From: Chara braunii
Taxonomy: Eukaryota > Streptophyta > Charophyceae > Charales > Characeae
Length of the DNA: 35,176 bases
Assembly: GCA_003427395.1 (NCBI GenBank)
Contig: BFEA01000514.1
Span: 696,382-731,557, forward strand
Reading direction: 5' to 3'
The notes below the pieces were generated by a model that was not told the DNA's origin, made no database searches, and saw only the letters and a list, made by a program, of their open reading frames with translations. Position 1 is the first letter of the stretch. Every line of letters begins with the position of its first letter. Positions 17,775 to 26,819 of the stretch are shown piece after piece. Both the position numbers and the translations under genes were made by a program.

Positions 17775-18605
17775 ATTGACATAAAAAGTCGGCTCAGAGT
17801 CTGAAATACATACCGAAACCCTGAACTGGAGAAGCAGTGGGGCGGGGGGCACCGCGCGCCGAGTTTTGCTGAGCCTAGGTCCTGTTCTATTTTTTCTGTG
17901 GTACTCTCTCTCAAAAAAAGAAGAAAACAATGTCATCACATGTGAGAGTATGCCCTTTTGGGTCCTGTTGCAGCGGCGCGGTCATCACAGCGGGGGGCTT
18001 TCGAACAAGAAAAACGAAAAAAAAAAAAAATCCCACTGCCATGGACGCGAAAGCAGTTGGATACAGAATCTGCATCACGTGTGAAACCGTGCCCTGCCTA
18101 GGAGGCTTGCCACACAGCCTGTCGAAAACCAGGTTTTTGACAATTTTGCATTGCCACACAGACTTTCGAAGAATTGCGGCTCAAAAAAATTTCGACAGGT
18201 GTCAGAACGGTACTCTCAATAGCCACCCTCCCCCATTCATTTCCTCCGTCCCGCCTGCAGGAGACGGAAATTCGAAAGTGCCCCACCTGCCTTTCGAGAA
18301 TTGCGTTCCATGACGGTCGTGCCCTGTGGAAAGGCGGAGTCCATTTGGCCATGACCAAAAACCTTGCTGCTCGACAGCCTGTGGCGAAGGGGAGGTAAAC
18401 TGTCGACGGCCGACTTTCAATTTTTTCTGACAGCGGTCTGTCTGGCGAGCCTCTAGGTCCCTTTACAGTGAGAAGAACAAAAAAACAACGTATCCAACTG
18501 CTATGGACGTGAAAGTAGTTGATACAGAATCTATACTACATGTGAGAGTACCAACTGCAAATTGTATTCCAGCTGGAGTAGTGCTTTTCTAGAACAGCTG
18601 GATTT
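17775..18605. repeat. No gene; internally repeated segments
   Basis: GGACGCGAAAGCAGTTGGATACAGAATCTGCATCACGTGTGA near 18043 is echoed by GGACGTGAAAGTAGTTGATACAGAATCTATACTACATGTGA near 18505. CTTTCGA-containing phrases recur between 18000 and 18300. The overlapping frames here (17930-18313, 18098-18358) show no domain. Confidence 0.5.
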
Positions 18606-18615
18606 GAAACAAAGG

Positions 18616-18725
18616 GATCAAGTGTACTGTCTTTTTTTGTTTTTTTTTTGTGTGTGTACTATCTGTTCTGTTCAGTTCAATATTTGATCCGTGATCCATT
18701 GGACCACACTAAGCAAAACAAAACA
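18616..18725 (+). pseudogene. U2 snRNA-derived sequence, copy 2
   Basis: GATCAAGTGTA (18616-18626) is separated by a T/TG-rich insertion from CTATCTGTTCTGTTCAG (from about 18660). It continues as TTCAATATTTGAT, a stem-loop-like CCATTGGACCACA and then an AAAAC-repeat tail. Compared with U2, the branch-recognition element is changed and split. Copy 1 at 3371 shares the same G in GTTCTG and the same truncation just after a CCAYYGGRCCACA stem-loop followed by an A-rich tail. This suggests one retroposon family founded on a U2 5' end. Confidence 0.7.
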
Positions 18726-18843
18726 AAACAAAAAATCAAAAGAAAAAGAGAAAAGAACAGCAGGATTTGCCCGTCAGACGTGCTGAGTTTGCAAACTTGT
18801 ACTCCAGCTGTGTTTGGCTTGGGGATTGCTCCTGATAAACTAA

Positions 18844-18963
18844 GGGCATACTCACAGTAGGCCTTTTTTTCGTATTTCGGAATGGAATTGCAGCCAGTTG
18901 GATCCAGATGTGGCGGTAAATGCGGTCCAATACATTTAAGATAGTGCTAGTGTGAGTACGCCC
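18844..18963. mobile_element. Small PIF/Harbinger-type MITE, 120 bp
   Basis: The ends GGGCATACTCACAGTAG and, inverted, GGGCGTACTCACACTAG match at 15 of 17 bases and are flanked by TAA (18841-18843, 18964-18966). The body includes GGAATTGCAGCCAGTTGGATCC, resembling 31842-31860. Fragments with the same terminus lie at about 25018 and 31872. Confidence 0.8.
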
Positions 18964-19204
18964 TAAGGCTTGGCTAGACAGAGATAAACCTTGTCCACAG
19001 TCGGGGTGTCATGTTCGTACTCATCCGTACGAAAGCAATGCTGCATTGTTACATGCTGCGCCTGGACACAGGCCATTTTTCAGGCCCTGCGCCCTTCAGC
19101 CAAAAAGCCTAGAATTCAGCCTGAAAACAGGGGCCTACAGTCCCTGTGTCGTTTCAAACCTAAAATGGCAAGAGCCTTTTTAGCCTGAAACGAAGGGCTA
19201 TTTT

Positions 19205-19226
19205 CGGTCGTTCACCAGAACGACCG
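19205..19226 (+). other. 8-bp stem hairpin
   Basis: CGGTCGTT and AACGACCG are separated by six bases. The surroundings (19070-19270) are rich in CAGGCC/GGCCTG motifs. No function is evident. Confidence 0.5.
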
Positions 19227-19324
19227 GCCCTGAAACTCAGGCACCAAACCAGGGTTTCGGGAATAGGCTATTCTTAGCCTGTATCCACGCCAACCTCAGC
19301 AGATGCTGCAGCGCCAGCCCCTGG

Positions 19325-19530
19325 CACACTTCGGCATTGGCAAGAGCGGCCTCTTCGGCCTGGCTGGCCCTTCAGGCAGTCAGGAGGCAGGCCGTGCATT
19401 GGCAAGAGCAGCCTCCTCGGCCTGGCTGGCCCTTCAGGCAGTCAGGAGGNAGGCAGTCAGGAGGCAGGCCGTGGATTGGCAAGAGCAGCCTCCTCGGCCT
19501 GGCTGGCCCGTAGGAGGCAGGCCGTGGAAG
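19325..19530 (+). repeat. ~72-bp GC-rich minisatellite with an N
   Basis: Units contain TTGGCAAGAGCAGCCTC then CTCGGCCTGGCTGGCCC and CAGTCAGGAGGCAGGCCGTG. Three units are visible with deletions, and one undetermined base at 19450. The collapsed repeat may be mis-assembled. Confidence 0.85.
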
Positions 19531-19536
19531 TATATA
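19531..19536 (+). promoter_or_regulatory. Candidate TATA box
   Basis: TATATAGG follows the GC-rich minisatellite and precedes a 5'-UTR-like stretch with a pyrimidine tract. It could belong to a host gene promoter or to a solo LTR; neither is proved. Confidence 0.35.
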
Positions 19537-19559
19537 GGTACCCCCCCAGGCACTTCACG

Positions 19560-20038
19560 ATTCATTCAGGAGTTGTAGTCTTCAGGATTCGGGAGCAGCA
19601 CTCTGGAGGGAGCACTGCAGTGTAGTAGTAGTAGCGTTAGCTTGTAGTCTTCAGCGCTGGGCGCAGTAGGTAGCTGTAGTCTCCAGCGCTGGGCGCCATA
19701 GCTATGTAGTACTAGAGAGAGAGAGAGAGAGCTTGGGCGGAGGCCAGAGGTACCTACCTGCAGCGCCGTTGCTCCAGCTTCGTCTTCGAGGTACCTGCGG
19801 CACAGCGCCAACATCACAGGTTAGTATCTGGTTCGTAACAGAGAAAGAGAGAGAGTTCTTCTTCTTCCTCTTCTCAGTCCATCTCTTCTCTCCCTCTCAA
19901 CTTCTGACTTCACTGCATCTGCAGACTATGAGAGAAGAGATACAGAGCTTGGTGACATTTGATCCAGACTCGACTTTTGGAGGTTCAGACATGGCAACGA
20001 GGGACTATTTGGGATTGGTGACCAAGACTTGGTGTTAA
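19560..20038 (+). other. Possible transcription unit with a small ORF
   Basis: About 25 bases after TATATA lies a region with a repeated TTCAGCGCTGGGCGC. A splice-donor-like CAG/GTTAGT follows at about 19816-19824. A long pyrimidine-rich tract ends at CTGCAG (19924), a good acceptor context, just before an ATG (19928). The frame from there is 36 codons (MREEIQSLVTFDPDSTFGGS...), with no recognised family. A frame from 19733 also reads through without splicing. A retrotransposon LTR and leader is an alternative reading. No homology supports a product. Confidence 0.3.
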
Positions 20039-20039
20039 G

Positions 20040-20500
20040 GACATTCCCATCCTTCTCCCTCCTTTCGTCTGATCCTTATCTCTTCGTCTGTGTATGTCTG
20101 GACCTGGCGCTTTCTTCCTGTGTACAGCGCCAGGCTCCTTCACACTTGGTGATGGATATCATGCATGTTTAGTCTGAGCTCAAACATTGATTGGGCTAGT
20201 TAGTACTACTCTAGCATTCTGTTTCGCTACTCTGAACTACGTGAATGAGGTCAGTCCTGTCAGGTCAGTCTTTGTATCAAAGTCTTCCCTGCGCCATTCA
20301 GCACCTTTTGTATGTATGAGAATGTACATTGTCTGTCGAGATTCTACTCGCACTGTATTGTTCAGTCAGTCCTTTTCATCACACTGCAGTTCCTTGGTTA
20401 TTACGTACATTGTATATCTGTGCATGTAACATGCATGGACTCCTGACGACAATCCCAATTTCGATGTTTGATTTGACACTGTGTGTCAGAAGTCGACACA
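20040..20500. other. No gene; 9-bp stem hairpin at 20103-20134
   Basis: CCTGGCGCT (20103-20111) pairs with AGCGCCAGG (20126-20134) across a 14-base loop. The rest is unremarkable. Confidence 0.5.
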
Positions 20501-20505
20501 GAGAA

Positions 20506-20603
20506 GTCCATCGGGACATCCGTGGAAATTGGAACGATACAGACATGATTAGCATGGCCCCTGCACAAAGATGCCATGCATAAATCGAGAAATGGTCCCG
20601 AGT
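20506..20603 (+). pseudogene. U6 snRNA-like pseudogene
   Basis: A shortened 5' stem (GTCCATCGGGACATCCG), AAATTGGAACGATACAGA, ATTAGCATGGCCCCTGC and ATAAATCGAGAAATGGTCC are recognisable U6 segments in the correct order over about 98 bases. Key differences: the near-invariant ACAGAGA box reads ACAGACA, the internal stem-loop reads AGATGCCATGC, and no T-run terminator follows. The AGC triad in ATTAGCATGG is kept. No clear upstream TATA is seen at the plant U6 position. Retroposed or decayed U6 is the likely identity. Confidence 0.8.
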
Positions 20604-20732
20604 TAAAAACGAGAAAAATGGACTCCAACCTGGCCGTGCTCGTCTTTTGTGGTTTCCCTGTTTATGTTGACATGTCCAGCTCGATGGCCTGATCCAGGAG
20701 AAGTATTAGGAGAATGGCAAGCTGACACTTAA

Positions 20733-20883
20733 ACCACCAGTACTTCCTAGAGTCGTGCCCGTTAACGCGCCACGGTTTTAGGAAACGTACGGGACACTAC
20801 AGGGGCGCCCAAATTCATCCAACTAGAAACGTTTCTACTCTATTTCTTTCCTGCAGCCGATAGCTGGGCCAAGTACTGGTGGT
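20733..20883. mobile_element. TTAA-family MITE, left member of a pair, 151 bp
   Basis: The ends ACCACCAGTACTTCC and, inverted, ACCACCAGTACTTGG are a 13-base perfect TIR, flanked by TTAA (20729-20732, 20884-20887). The next element begins immediately after the shared TTAA. This creates a 26-base perfect palindrome centred on TTTAAA (20873-20898). Confidence 0.85.
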
Positions 20884-20887
20884 TTAA

Positions 20888-21003
20888 ACCACCAGTACCT
20901 ACCATATATTTAGCCGTTAATTCGGAGGCTGAATCTGTGCGCAGCGCGGGTCCATATGCATTTGCGTCAGAGGGGGCCTAAGAGTCTCTGGAGTACCTGT
21001 GGC
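20888..21003. mobile_element. TTAA-family MITE, right member of a pair, 116 bp
   Basis: It begins ACCACCAGTACCTACC after the shared TTAA and ends GAGTACCTGTGGC before TTAA (21004-21007). It is the shortest complete copy in the window. Confidence 0.7.
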
Positions 21004-21009
21004 TTAATC

Positions 21010-21529
21010 CTCCAAGCCATTGGAGAAATCAATGGGGGTCAGGAATCCTTCCGCCAAATGGAAGGAAGCGTGAGTGATGTCAATGTTGTACCTTTGACTT
21101 GCTGGGGGAATAGTAACTGGATTAATGGCCCCCCGCCCCCGCCCCCCCTCCCCCCCCCGCCCACCCCCCTCTCGCCTGGCCCAAAGAAAAAAGAGGGAAA
21201 AATGCATGGTAAGTTGGTAACGGCCCGGACGTCCGGATCGGGTTCCAGACAGTCCGGTGTCCGGTTTCTTGTCCCCATGTCTGGATGGAAGCCGCTGGGG
21301 CAAAATAAAAATAAAAAAATGGGGCGGCCCAGGACGTTTGTCGGGTCCTAGCCGGCCCTCGAAAAAGAACAAGTTGATTTTTGAGTGTCCTTTCACCCCG
21401 CCGGACATGGCCTAGAGGTCCAGACACAAGACACTGCAGGTTTTTGAGGTGGCGGGTTTCGCACAGGCCCGAGCAATTTCAAAGCGGCCGTTTCTTCATG
21501 GCTCCCACCGCTCCTGCCCGTTAGGGGGG

Positions 21530-21584
<55 letters not shown>

Positions 21585-22190
21585 TGACAGTGCTGCCAGT
21601 CTGAAGACTCTGAGGTTCTGAATTGAACTGCAATTACGAACTTTGAAGTTATATACAAAGTTATGAACTTTATATTACTAAATCCAAAATTCAAAGTTCA
21701 AAGTTAATTGTACTTTAAAAAAAAAAAATTTCTCTGTTTCTTTAGTCTTGTGCCTGCTCTGCACTGTTTGCAACTCTGCATGTCTGCTAGTTAAATGTGC
21801 TGGTTGATTTGCTGCAAGACAGTTGCTCTGCTGCCTGAACTACAGAGTGCAAAGCAGGTGGCCTGCCAACACCCCCACCCAACCTCCTCCCCACCGCCCT
21901 TTTTTTTTTTTTTTTTTTTTTTTGGGTCCGTACATTTTTGCACTCCGGAGACCTGTTCGGACTGTCCGGTGTCTAGTGATGTCTAGATCGCCGGACAGTA
22001 TGGAGTCTACGTGTCTAGACACTGGTCTGGAAGACAGTCCGAAAGTGTCCGGTGTCTGGGTCCGGGGTTACCATGGAAAAATGGTGGACTGATTTGAAAG
22101 TGTATACCTTCCACTGTCGAAGGTGATGGGATGCTTGACACGGCCCTTTTTTGGATGAAATGAAATCATTCATCGCAAACCACACGGAGT
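21010..22190. repeat. Low-complexity region: C-rich tract, (GA)n, poly-T
   Basis: A C-rich tract lies at 21129-21174, a (GA)n microsatellite at 21532-21581 and a T run at 21900-21923. CAAAGTT/GAACTTT-rich sequence occupies 21640-21720. GTCCGGTGTC-type motifs recur near 21256, 21964 and 22049 with CGGAC variants. No gene is supported; the poly-Pro and Ser/Leu frames are artefacts. Confidence 0.65.
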
Positions 22191-22453
22191 ACCTGGGTTT
22201 TGATAGAACCTTGTTTGTTTTCTGAACCAGGTTCATTCTGTGCTAGGCGAACCTTGTATGCGAGGGTGTCAGTAAAGGGGGGGGGATCTAAGAAAATGAA
22301 TGATCAAAGAGGCAACAGCTAGGCCAACCTTGTACGTGAGAGGCACAGAAAAGGAAGAACTGCATAGGAAGAGTGATGTGGTAGTAACTGGGTTCCATAG
22401 AACCTTGATTGTTTTCTGGACCAGGTTCATTCTGTGTTTGGCGAGTCTTGTAT
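22190..22453 (+). repeat. Direct repeats hosting the Harbinger element
   Basis: TAGAACCTTG, TTGTTTTCTG and ACCAGGTTCATTCTGTG, then GGCGA and CTTGTATG, occur at about 22204-22265 and again at 22397-22453, where the Harbinger element interrupts. The sequence resumes after the element at 24715-24745 (GTGCGAGGCACAGTAAAGGGG). A partial third copy (CCAACCTTGTACGTGAG) lies near 22324. Confidence 0.8.
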
Positions 22454-22477
22454 GGGGCTCGTTCGACACTCCTCGGG
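22454..22477 (+). repeat. Left 24-bp TIR of the Harbinger element
   Basis: It starts GGGGCTCGTTCGACACTCCT and is the exact inverse of 24691-24714. The G-rich start resembles PIF/Harbinger termini. Confidence 0.95.
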
Positions 22478-22504
22478 CGTGTATGGAAATCATCGTTCCA
22501 CCTA

Positions 22505-22590
22505 TCCTCGGGGAACAAAACGAAAAAAAAATGTGAAAACATTTCCTCGGGGTTTCCTCGGGGTTTCCTCGGGGATTCCTCGGGCTACAG
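22505..22590 (+). repeat. Left subterminal TCCTCGGGG array
   Basis: Five copies of TTCCTCGGGG-like motifs occur in 80 bases. Inverted or direct versions recur at 24585-24690 near the right end. Confidence 0.8.
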
Positions 22591-23047
22591 CCATTTCGAC
22601 GAGTTCCCCAAGGGACCTCCCGAGGTCCCTTGGAGGTCGAGCTTCCGGAAGAATCGGAGCGTCGACGACAGCTCTCTCGACGACAATTTTCGACGCGGCT
22701 GGTTCATTGCTGTTCTCGGCGGCCCGTGGACGGACATCTCTGGTTGGCAACGGTCGGCGTCGTGGAATACTCAGCCAATGGTCCCTTGGGCGGCCTGCCG
22801 TCCTTCGCGACGTCGGAAAGGGGCTGCCTTGCCGCCCTTCGACACTGGTGGGGAAGCGACTAACGGTCGGAAGATTCGAATACTTCAGGCCGCCCCCGCT
22901 TTCCCGATCGCGTTGTGTCTTCCGCGACGGAGCACGTTACCCACTGTTTGTCGTTAGCTGCGATTGACCGTTATCGGCAGAGTGACCGTCGCCGTTTCTT
23001 GTACGTCCACGGCTGTCTTGCAGGTGCTCGCGTCGTCCACGCGCGTT

Positions 23048-24071
23048 TCATGGCGTTTCATGGCCGTTGTCCCCCAGCAGATATCCGTCCGTTCGCACAC
23101 CGAAAGGCAGCATGACAGATGGGCCGGTGAAAAGCTCTCCCTCCTCCGCGCGTGCCCATAAACTGGACAGATGGACGATCCTGACGTCGTGGCAACTTCC
23201 CGGGTAACCGACGAACACATCCAGCACGCGTAAGTTCAAATCCACGACGACCTGTGCCTGCACGGAGAAACGCCGTTTCCTATCGTAGTAGTCCTCCCGG
23301 GGGCAATTCGCAGGCTTGTCGATGAAGATGTGGGTGCAGTCGATGCACCTATGGCAGTTGGGGAAACCCTTGTCAGCGTAAGCGCGCGAGACGACCACCT
23401 TCTGCAGACCCGTCGGCCACGAGATCTTGTCAGGGAGCGCACTGAGCAACGCCGCAGTCACATCCCGCACCGCCACCAACCCGGAAGATCTGCCAATGCC
23501 AAAGCTGCATGTCCCGCTCTCGTATGTCTCCCCTGACGCCCACCTGTACAAAGTGTAGGCGACAATCTGGTCTGGCTGGAGGGGCTCCCTGTAGAAAGTG
23601 ACACGTCGCTCAAGGAAGGGAGACGGAGCTTCCGTTATCTCTCAGAATACACGTGGCGACATTCGTAGCTTCTCCCTGAAGTAGTCCGCCGTCGCGTCGT
23701 CGCATAGCGGGAGATCCTCCCACGTGCCGCCTGTACGTCGCGTCATCCACCATCTGGGCGTCGCTCTGGGGAACGCTCCACACCCCATGGCGTAGCACAC
23801 CTGCAGCACGACGTCGCAAATGGAAGCGCTGTCGTCACCCCCCACAGACGGGCGACTGCAGAGTCCGTTTCCGCCGCGCGCGAATGGCCGCTCTCATCCT
23901 CCCCTCGCCCCTCTCCAACTGGCACCGGAAGAGGACGGCGCTCACGGCCGCTGCCACTGCAGTCCTCTCCGCCTTCGATAGCGCATGACGCATGTCCATC
24001 CCCTCCGGCGCCATCGCCGTAAACGTTACCGAGGATCCGCCCGTCGCGAAGTGCAGAAGACCGCAGACCAC
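23048..24071 (-). pseudogene. HARBI1-like DDE transposase pseudogene
   Basis: The best frame (23551-23048) has the DDE_Tnp_4 landmarks: FGIGRSS near its residue 17, CIDCTHIFI with the first catalytic Asp (residue 71), RKRRFSVQAQVVVDLNLRVL, then YPGSCHDVRI with the second Asp (residue 122) and YLLGDNGH near 158. Upstream in the same frame, TWEDLPLCDDATADYFREKL continues the fold but is separated by a TGA at 23644-23642. Further N-terminal sequence (MRHALSKAERTAV...) is in another frame, implying a frameshift near 23845. After GDNGHETP a stop at 23048 removes the expected segment with the third catalytic Glu. It would be a nuclear cut-and-paste enzyme; as written it cannot be active. Confidence 0.85.
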
Positions 24072-24690
24072 GAATCAACAGCGAGGATCCGCACGTCCAA
24101 CCCCCCCCGTCGCCTGTCGCGGAGTGCAGAAGACGCCAGAGCGCTATGCGGGCCGCCAAACAGCGCTGCCAGCAGTGAAGATGACAATGCTCAGCGCAAC
24201 CGGCGATGGAAATCCATGTTCCTGAAAGCGGGAGGACGAACGCGATTGTGTCACGCCATCTCCACTGCTTCCAACGCGTACATGTACGTTCCGCGTGTCG
24301 TCAGAAGCGCGCCGCCGCCGAGATCCGAAACGGCCACCGCTGAACAACGTCGCCGCCATCACCCGCAAGGGACACACGCTTGTACACGCTTGTCCTCAAA
24401 AATTCGAATTCAAATTTCGAACTGGGACACCGCGCCTTTTCCTTGCCTTATTTTTTCCCCGCCGCAGAGCCCGGTCATGCATGCCGCCAGCACTGGACCA
24501 CCCTCACCCACACGGACATGCAGGATGGACCAAACGGCGACCACCCCCCGCGTCCACTTGTCGATATATGAAACTGGCCGCGGGATGCCCCGAGGAATCG
24601 TCCTCGGGGAACATTTCCGAGGATGAGTGGAACGAAGGCGGGATTTTCCTCCGGCGACTCCAAGGAATCGTCCTCGGGGCCCGAGGATGC

Positions 24691-24714
24691 CCCGAGGAGT
24701 GTCGAACGAGCCCC
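24691..24714 (-). repeat. Right 24-bp TIR of the Harbinger element
   Basis: It ends GTGTCGAACGAGCCCC and is the exact inverse of the left TIR. Confidence 0.95.
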
Positions 24715-24749
24715 TGTGTGTGCGAGGCACAGTAAAGGGGTCTCAGTGT

Positions 24750-25010
24750 GCTCTTTATCCTTGTCTTCGTAATGTTTTTGTCACTTGTTTCGCTAAATGC
24801 GCCCTTTTAGTTGATACCACTTGATAGTTATGTCACAAATTCTCACAATATATGAATATATGATAGATATGTGACAATATACGTGAAGATCTGTTTTTTT
24901 TTTTTTTTTTTTTAGGATCAGGTTTGCAGCACTTGGCAGGTCGACTATTGGTCACATTCAGCAATCTCTATCACATGCTTAACCCATCAGTAGTGCTGAT
25001 TCTCCGGAGG
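24750..25010. other. No gene; AT-rich with poly-T
   Basis: A T run lies at about 24894-24913, preceded by TATGAATATATGATAGATATG-type AT-rich sequence. Confidence 0.6.
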
Positions 25011-25017
25011 GCGTACT

Positions 25018-25105
25018 CAGACGAGTTCTATCATAAGTTGATATTTTGACTGCATTTACGGCCGTACGTGGATGAACCTGACTGCAATTGCGTCCAGAAA
25101 TTGTA
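25018..25105. mobile_element. Fragment of the 18844-type MITE
   Basis: The terminus GGGCGTACTCAGACGAG and an internal GGATGAACCTGACTGCAATTGCG resemble the complement of sequences at 18880-18963 and 31810-31885. The opposite end was not found. Confidence 0.5.
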
Positions 25106-25109
25106 AAAG

Positions 25110-26585
25110 GAGTCCAGAGAGTGCAGAGTCTGCTAGTAAAATCGCGCACTGACATGGTTGTTTTGTGGCCTGATGTTTGCAGATCTGAATGGGAAGACAC
25201 TTCATGCTTGTCTTGGGCTTCCTCCATCATTGCGTGTGACACAGGCTCGCGTTGGAAAGCTGGAAATTCAGGTGACTGCCTCTCATGTTGTCTGTTGAAA
25301 AAGAAGAAAAAAAAGGGGCAAGCACCCTGATGTCGCTTTTGAGTATCGAAAAATGAGCAAAAAAAACAGGCGCCGGTAAGAAAACAGGCGCTGGGAAAGA
25401 AAACAGGCGACGAATCCGCACTGCCTTCTGAAAAATCAAGGGGAAACCCGCACAGAAAGGGGGGAGAGAAAGCGTGTGGTCGCGGGGTCGTAACCTTATC
25501 TACCCCTGCTCAAGGCGCAGGCAACCACACGACGTACATGCATCATCAGCAGGTTGCATGCACACTCAGAAAAAAAACACAACTACAGACACTCAAACTT
25601 GGAAATCTCGGCAAACAGTCAAACTTCAAAGACGACAGCTTTTCTTAAAACATGCAGATTTCAATGTCTGGAACGGCGCAGGTCATTGCATTCAACTGGG
25701 TTTTTATTTAGTGTGGACTGGTCGTTTGGGATGGCACCATTGTTTTTTTTTGTTTTTTTTTGACCCAAAACGACTCAGTCCCTTCTATTCTGGGGGGCAT
25801 CTGTCCCGTTGCTTATCACCGGCAAGCACAAGTTCCAAAGTACAAATTATTTGTAGGAAAAGAGGAAAGCCCTACCCTTGTGGCCCTAGACTTCTTACAA
25901 AGGGGGGATTGCTACAATCGATCCCTCTTGCCATACCATAGCCTCCCCAGGGATACCTCTGTTGGTCGGGAGGCTTCCTAGCAGCACCCAGCTACACAAC
26001 AGATGGATCCCCAGGGAAGGCCTGGCCCGGGGGGGCCGTTCTAGCAGTGTCACGGGCCTCACATCCTGTCAGTCACACCCTCTGTTCAACCATCTTTTTG
26101 TACCTACTAACACTCTCTTAGTCTAGATCCTTCCCTATCCCGGCTTCCTATTGAATCCTTACGTCTCGTCTAATTTTTACAACAATCTCCTTTGTGGGAT
26201 GGCACAATCGTAAAGTTTTTTTTTTTTTTTTTTTTTTTTTTGGATAAGGGGTAACCCCCCTTGCACTGTTGTGTATGAACCAGGATTTTAACTCATGGTC
26301 TATTAGGGAACAGCAAAATGTGTGTTCACAAGCCTGCCAGCCGGATCTTTATTTAACTTGGGTTGATACTAACTTGATAGTTTCCCGTGAGAGAATACTA
26401 TGGGTGGATGCTCGTACCACCCCCCACAGCAGTCTCAGCCCGATTGAGAAAAAAAAGAAAAAGCAAAATTCGGTGGCAACAGGATGAACTGTATAGGATG
26501 TTGGTTTTGAGTTCTGATGGAATCTCTAGTGAATATAACTTGGACTGTAGTCACTGCAGTCCATGTGAAATCACGCTGAATCTCT
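25110..26585. other. No recognisable gene; two GGGATGGCAC-A/T-run motifs
   Basis: GGGATGGCACCATTG (25729) and GGGATGGCACAATCG (26198) each precede long T runs (25742-25761 and 26217-26241). This is suggestive of the ends of related retroposons on the minus strand. Frames at 25474-25941 and 26387-26740 lack domains. Confidence 0.5.
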
Positions 26586-26592
26586 TAATTAA

Positions 26593-26757
26593 ACCGCCAG
26601 TAGACGGTCCCAGCCTTGCTGAAAAAGAACCTACGGAAATTTTGGAGGATCGTCCTACCGGACGACAATGGCTGGTGGCGCCAGCCAAAAAGTTAAAAAA
26701 GTGCTCTGCTGGCAGTTTGGAAAAGCTTGCCGCACAGTAAGGCACCTGCAGGACCGG
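26593..26757 (+). mobile_element. TTAA-family MITE, right end missing
   Basis: It starts ACCGCCAGTAGACGG after TTAA (26589-26592). It carries CCCAGCCTTGCTGAAAAAGA, ATGGCTGGTGGCGCCAGCC, GGAAAAGCTTGCCGCACAG and CCTGCAGGACCGG, aligning closely with 29491-29664. No right TIR follows. Confidence 0.8.
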
Positions 26758-26769
26758 GTGTGTCTTCCC

Positions 26770-26817
26770 TATATATCGTCAAACAGAGCTGCCCGGTAAA
26801 CCGTAGGCAGATAGGGA
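26770..26817 (+). repeat. Dispersed repeat module, copy C
   Basis: TATATATCGTCAAACAGAGC followed by TGCCCGGTAAACCGTAGGCA matches the inverse of 16898-16943 including the ACGATATA side, and in part 14937-14980. Confidence 0.8.
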
Positions 26818-26819
26818 TA

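Larger units (their letters stand above)
22454..24714 (-). mobile_element. PIF/Harbinger DNA transposon, 2.26 kb, decayed
   Basis: Perfect 24-base TIRs beginning GGGGCTCGTTCGACACTCCT lie at 22454-22477 and, inverted, at 24691-24714. Inside each end are multiple TCCTCGGGG motifs, possible transposase-binding repeats. The interior is markedly more CG-rich than its surroundings and encodes a broken DDE_Tnp_4 (HARBI1-like) transposase on the minus strand. Flanks read TGTAT on the left and TGTGT on the right; a canonical 3-base TWA duplication is not clean. No Myb/SANT-like second gene typical of the superfamily was recognised. Confidence 0.88.

Noticed and set aside
22434-22967. Second gene of the Harbinger element on the plus strand
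   Set aside because: The frame begins outside the TIR, is Arg/Ser/Gly-rich because of CG-rich subterminal repeats and shows no Myb/SANT-like motif.
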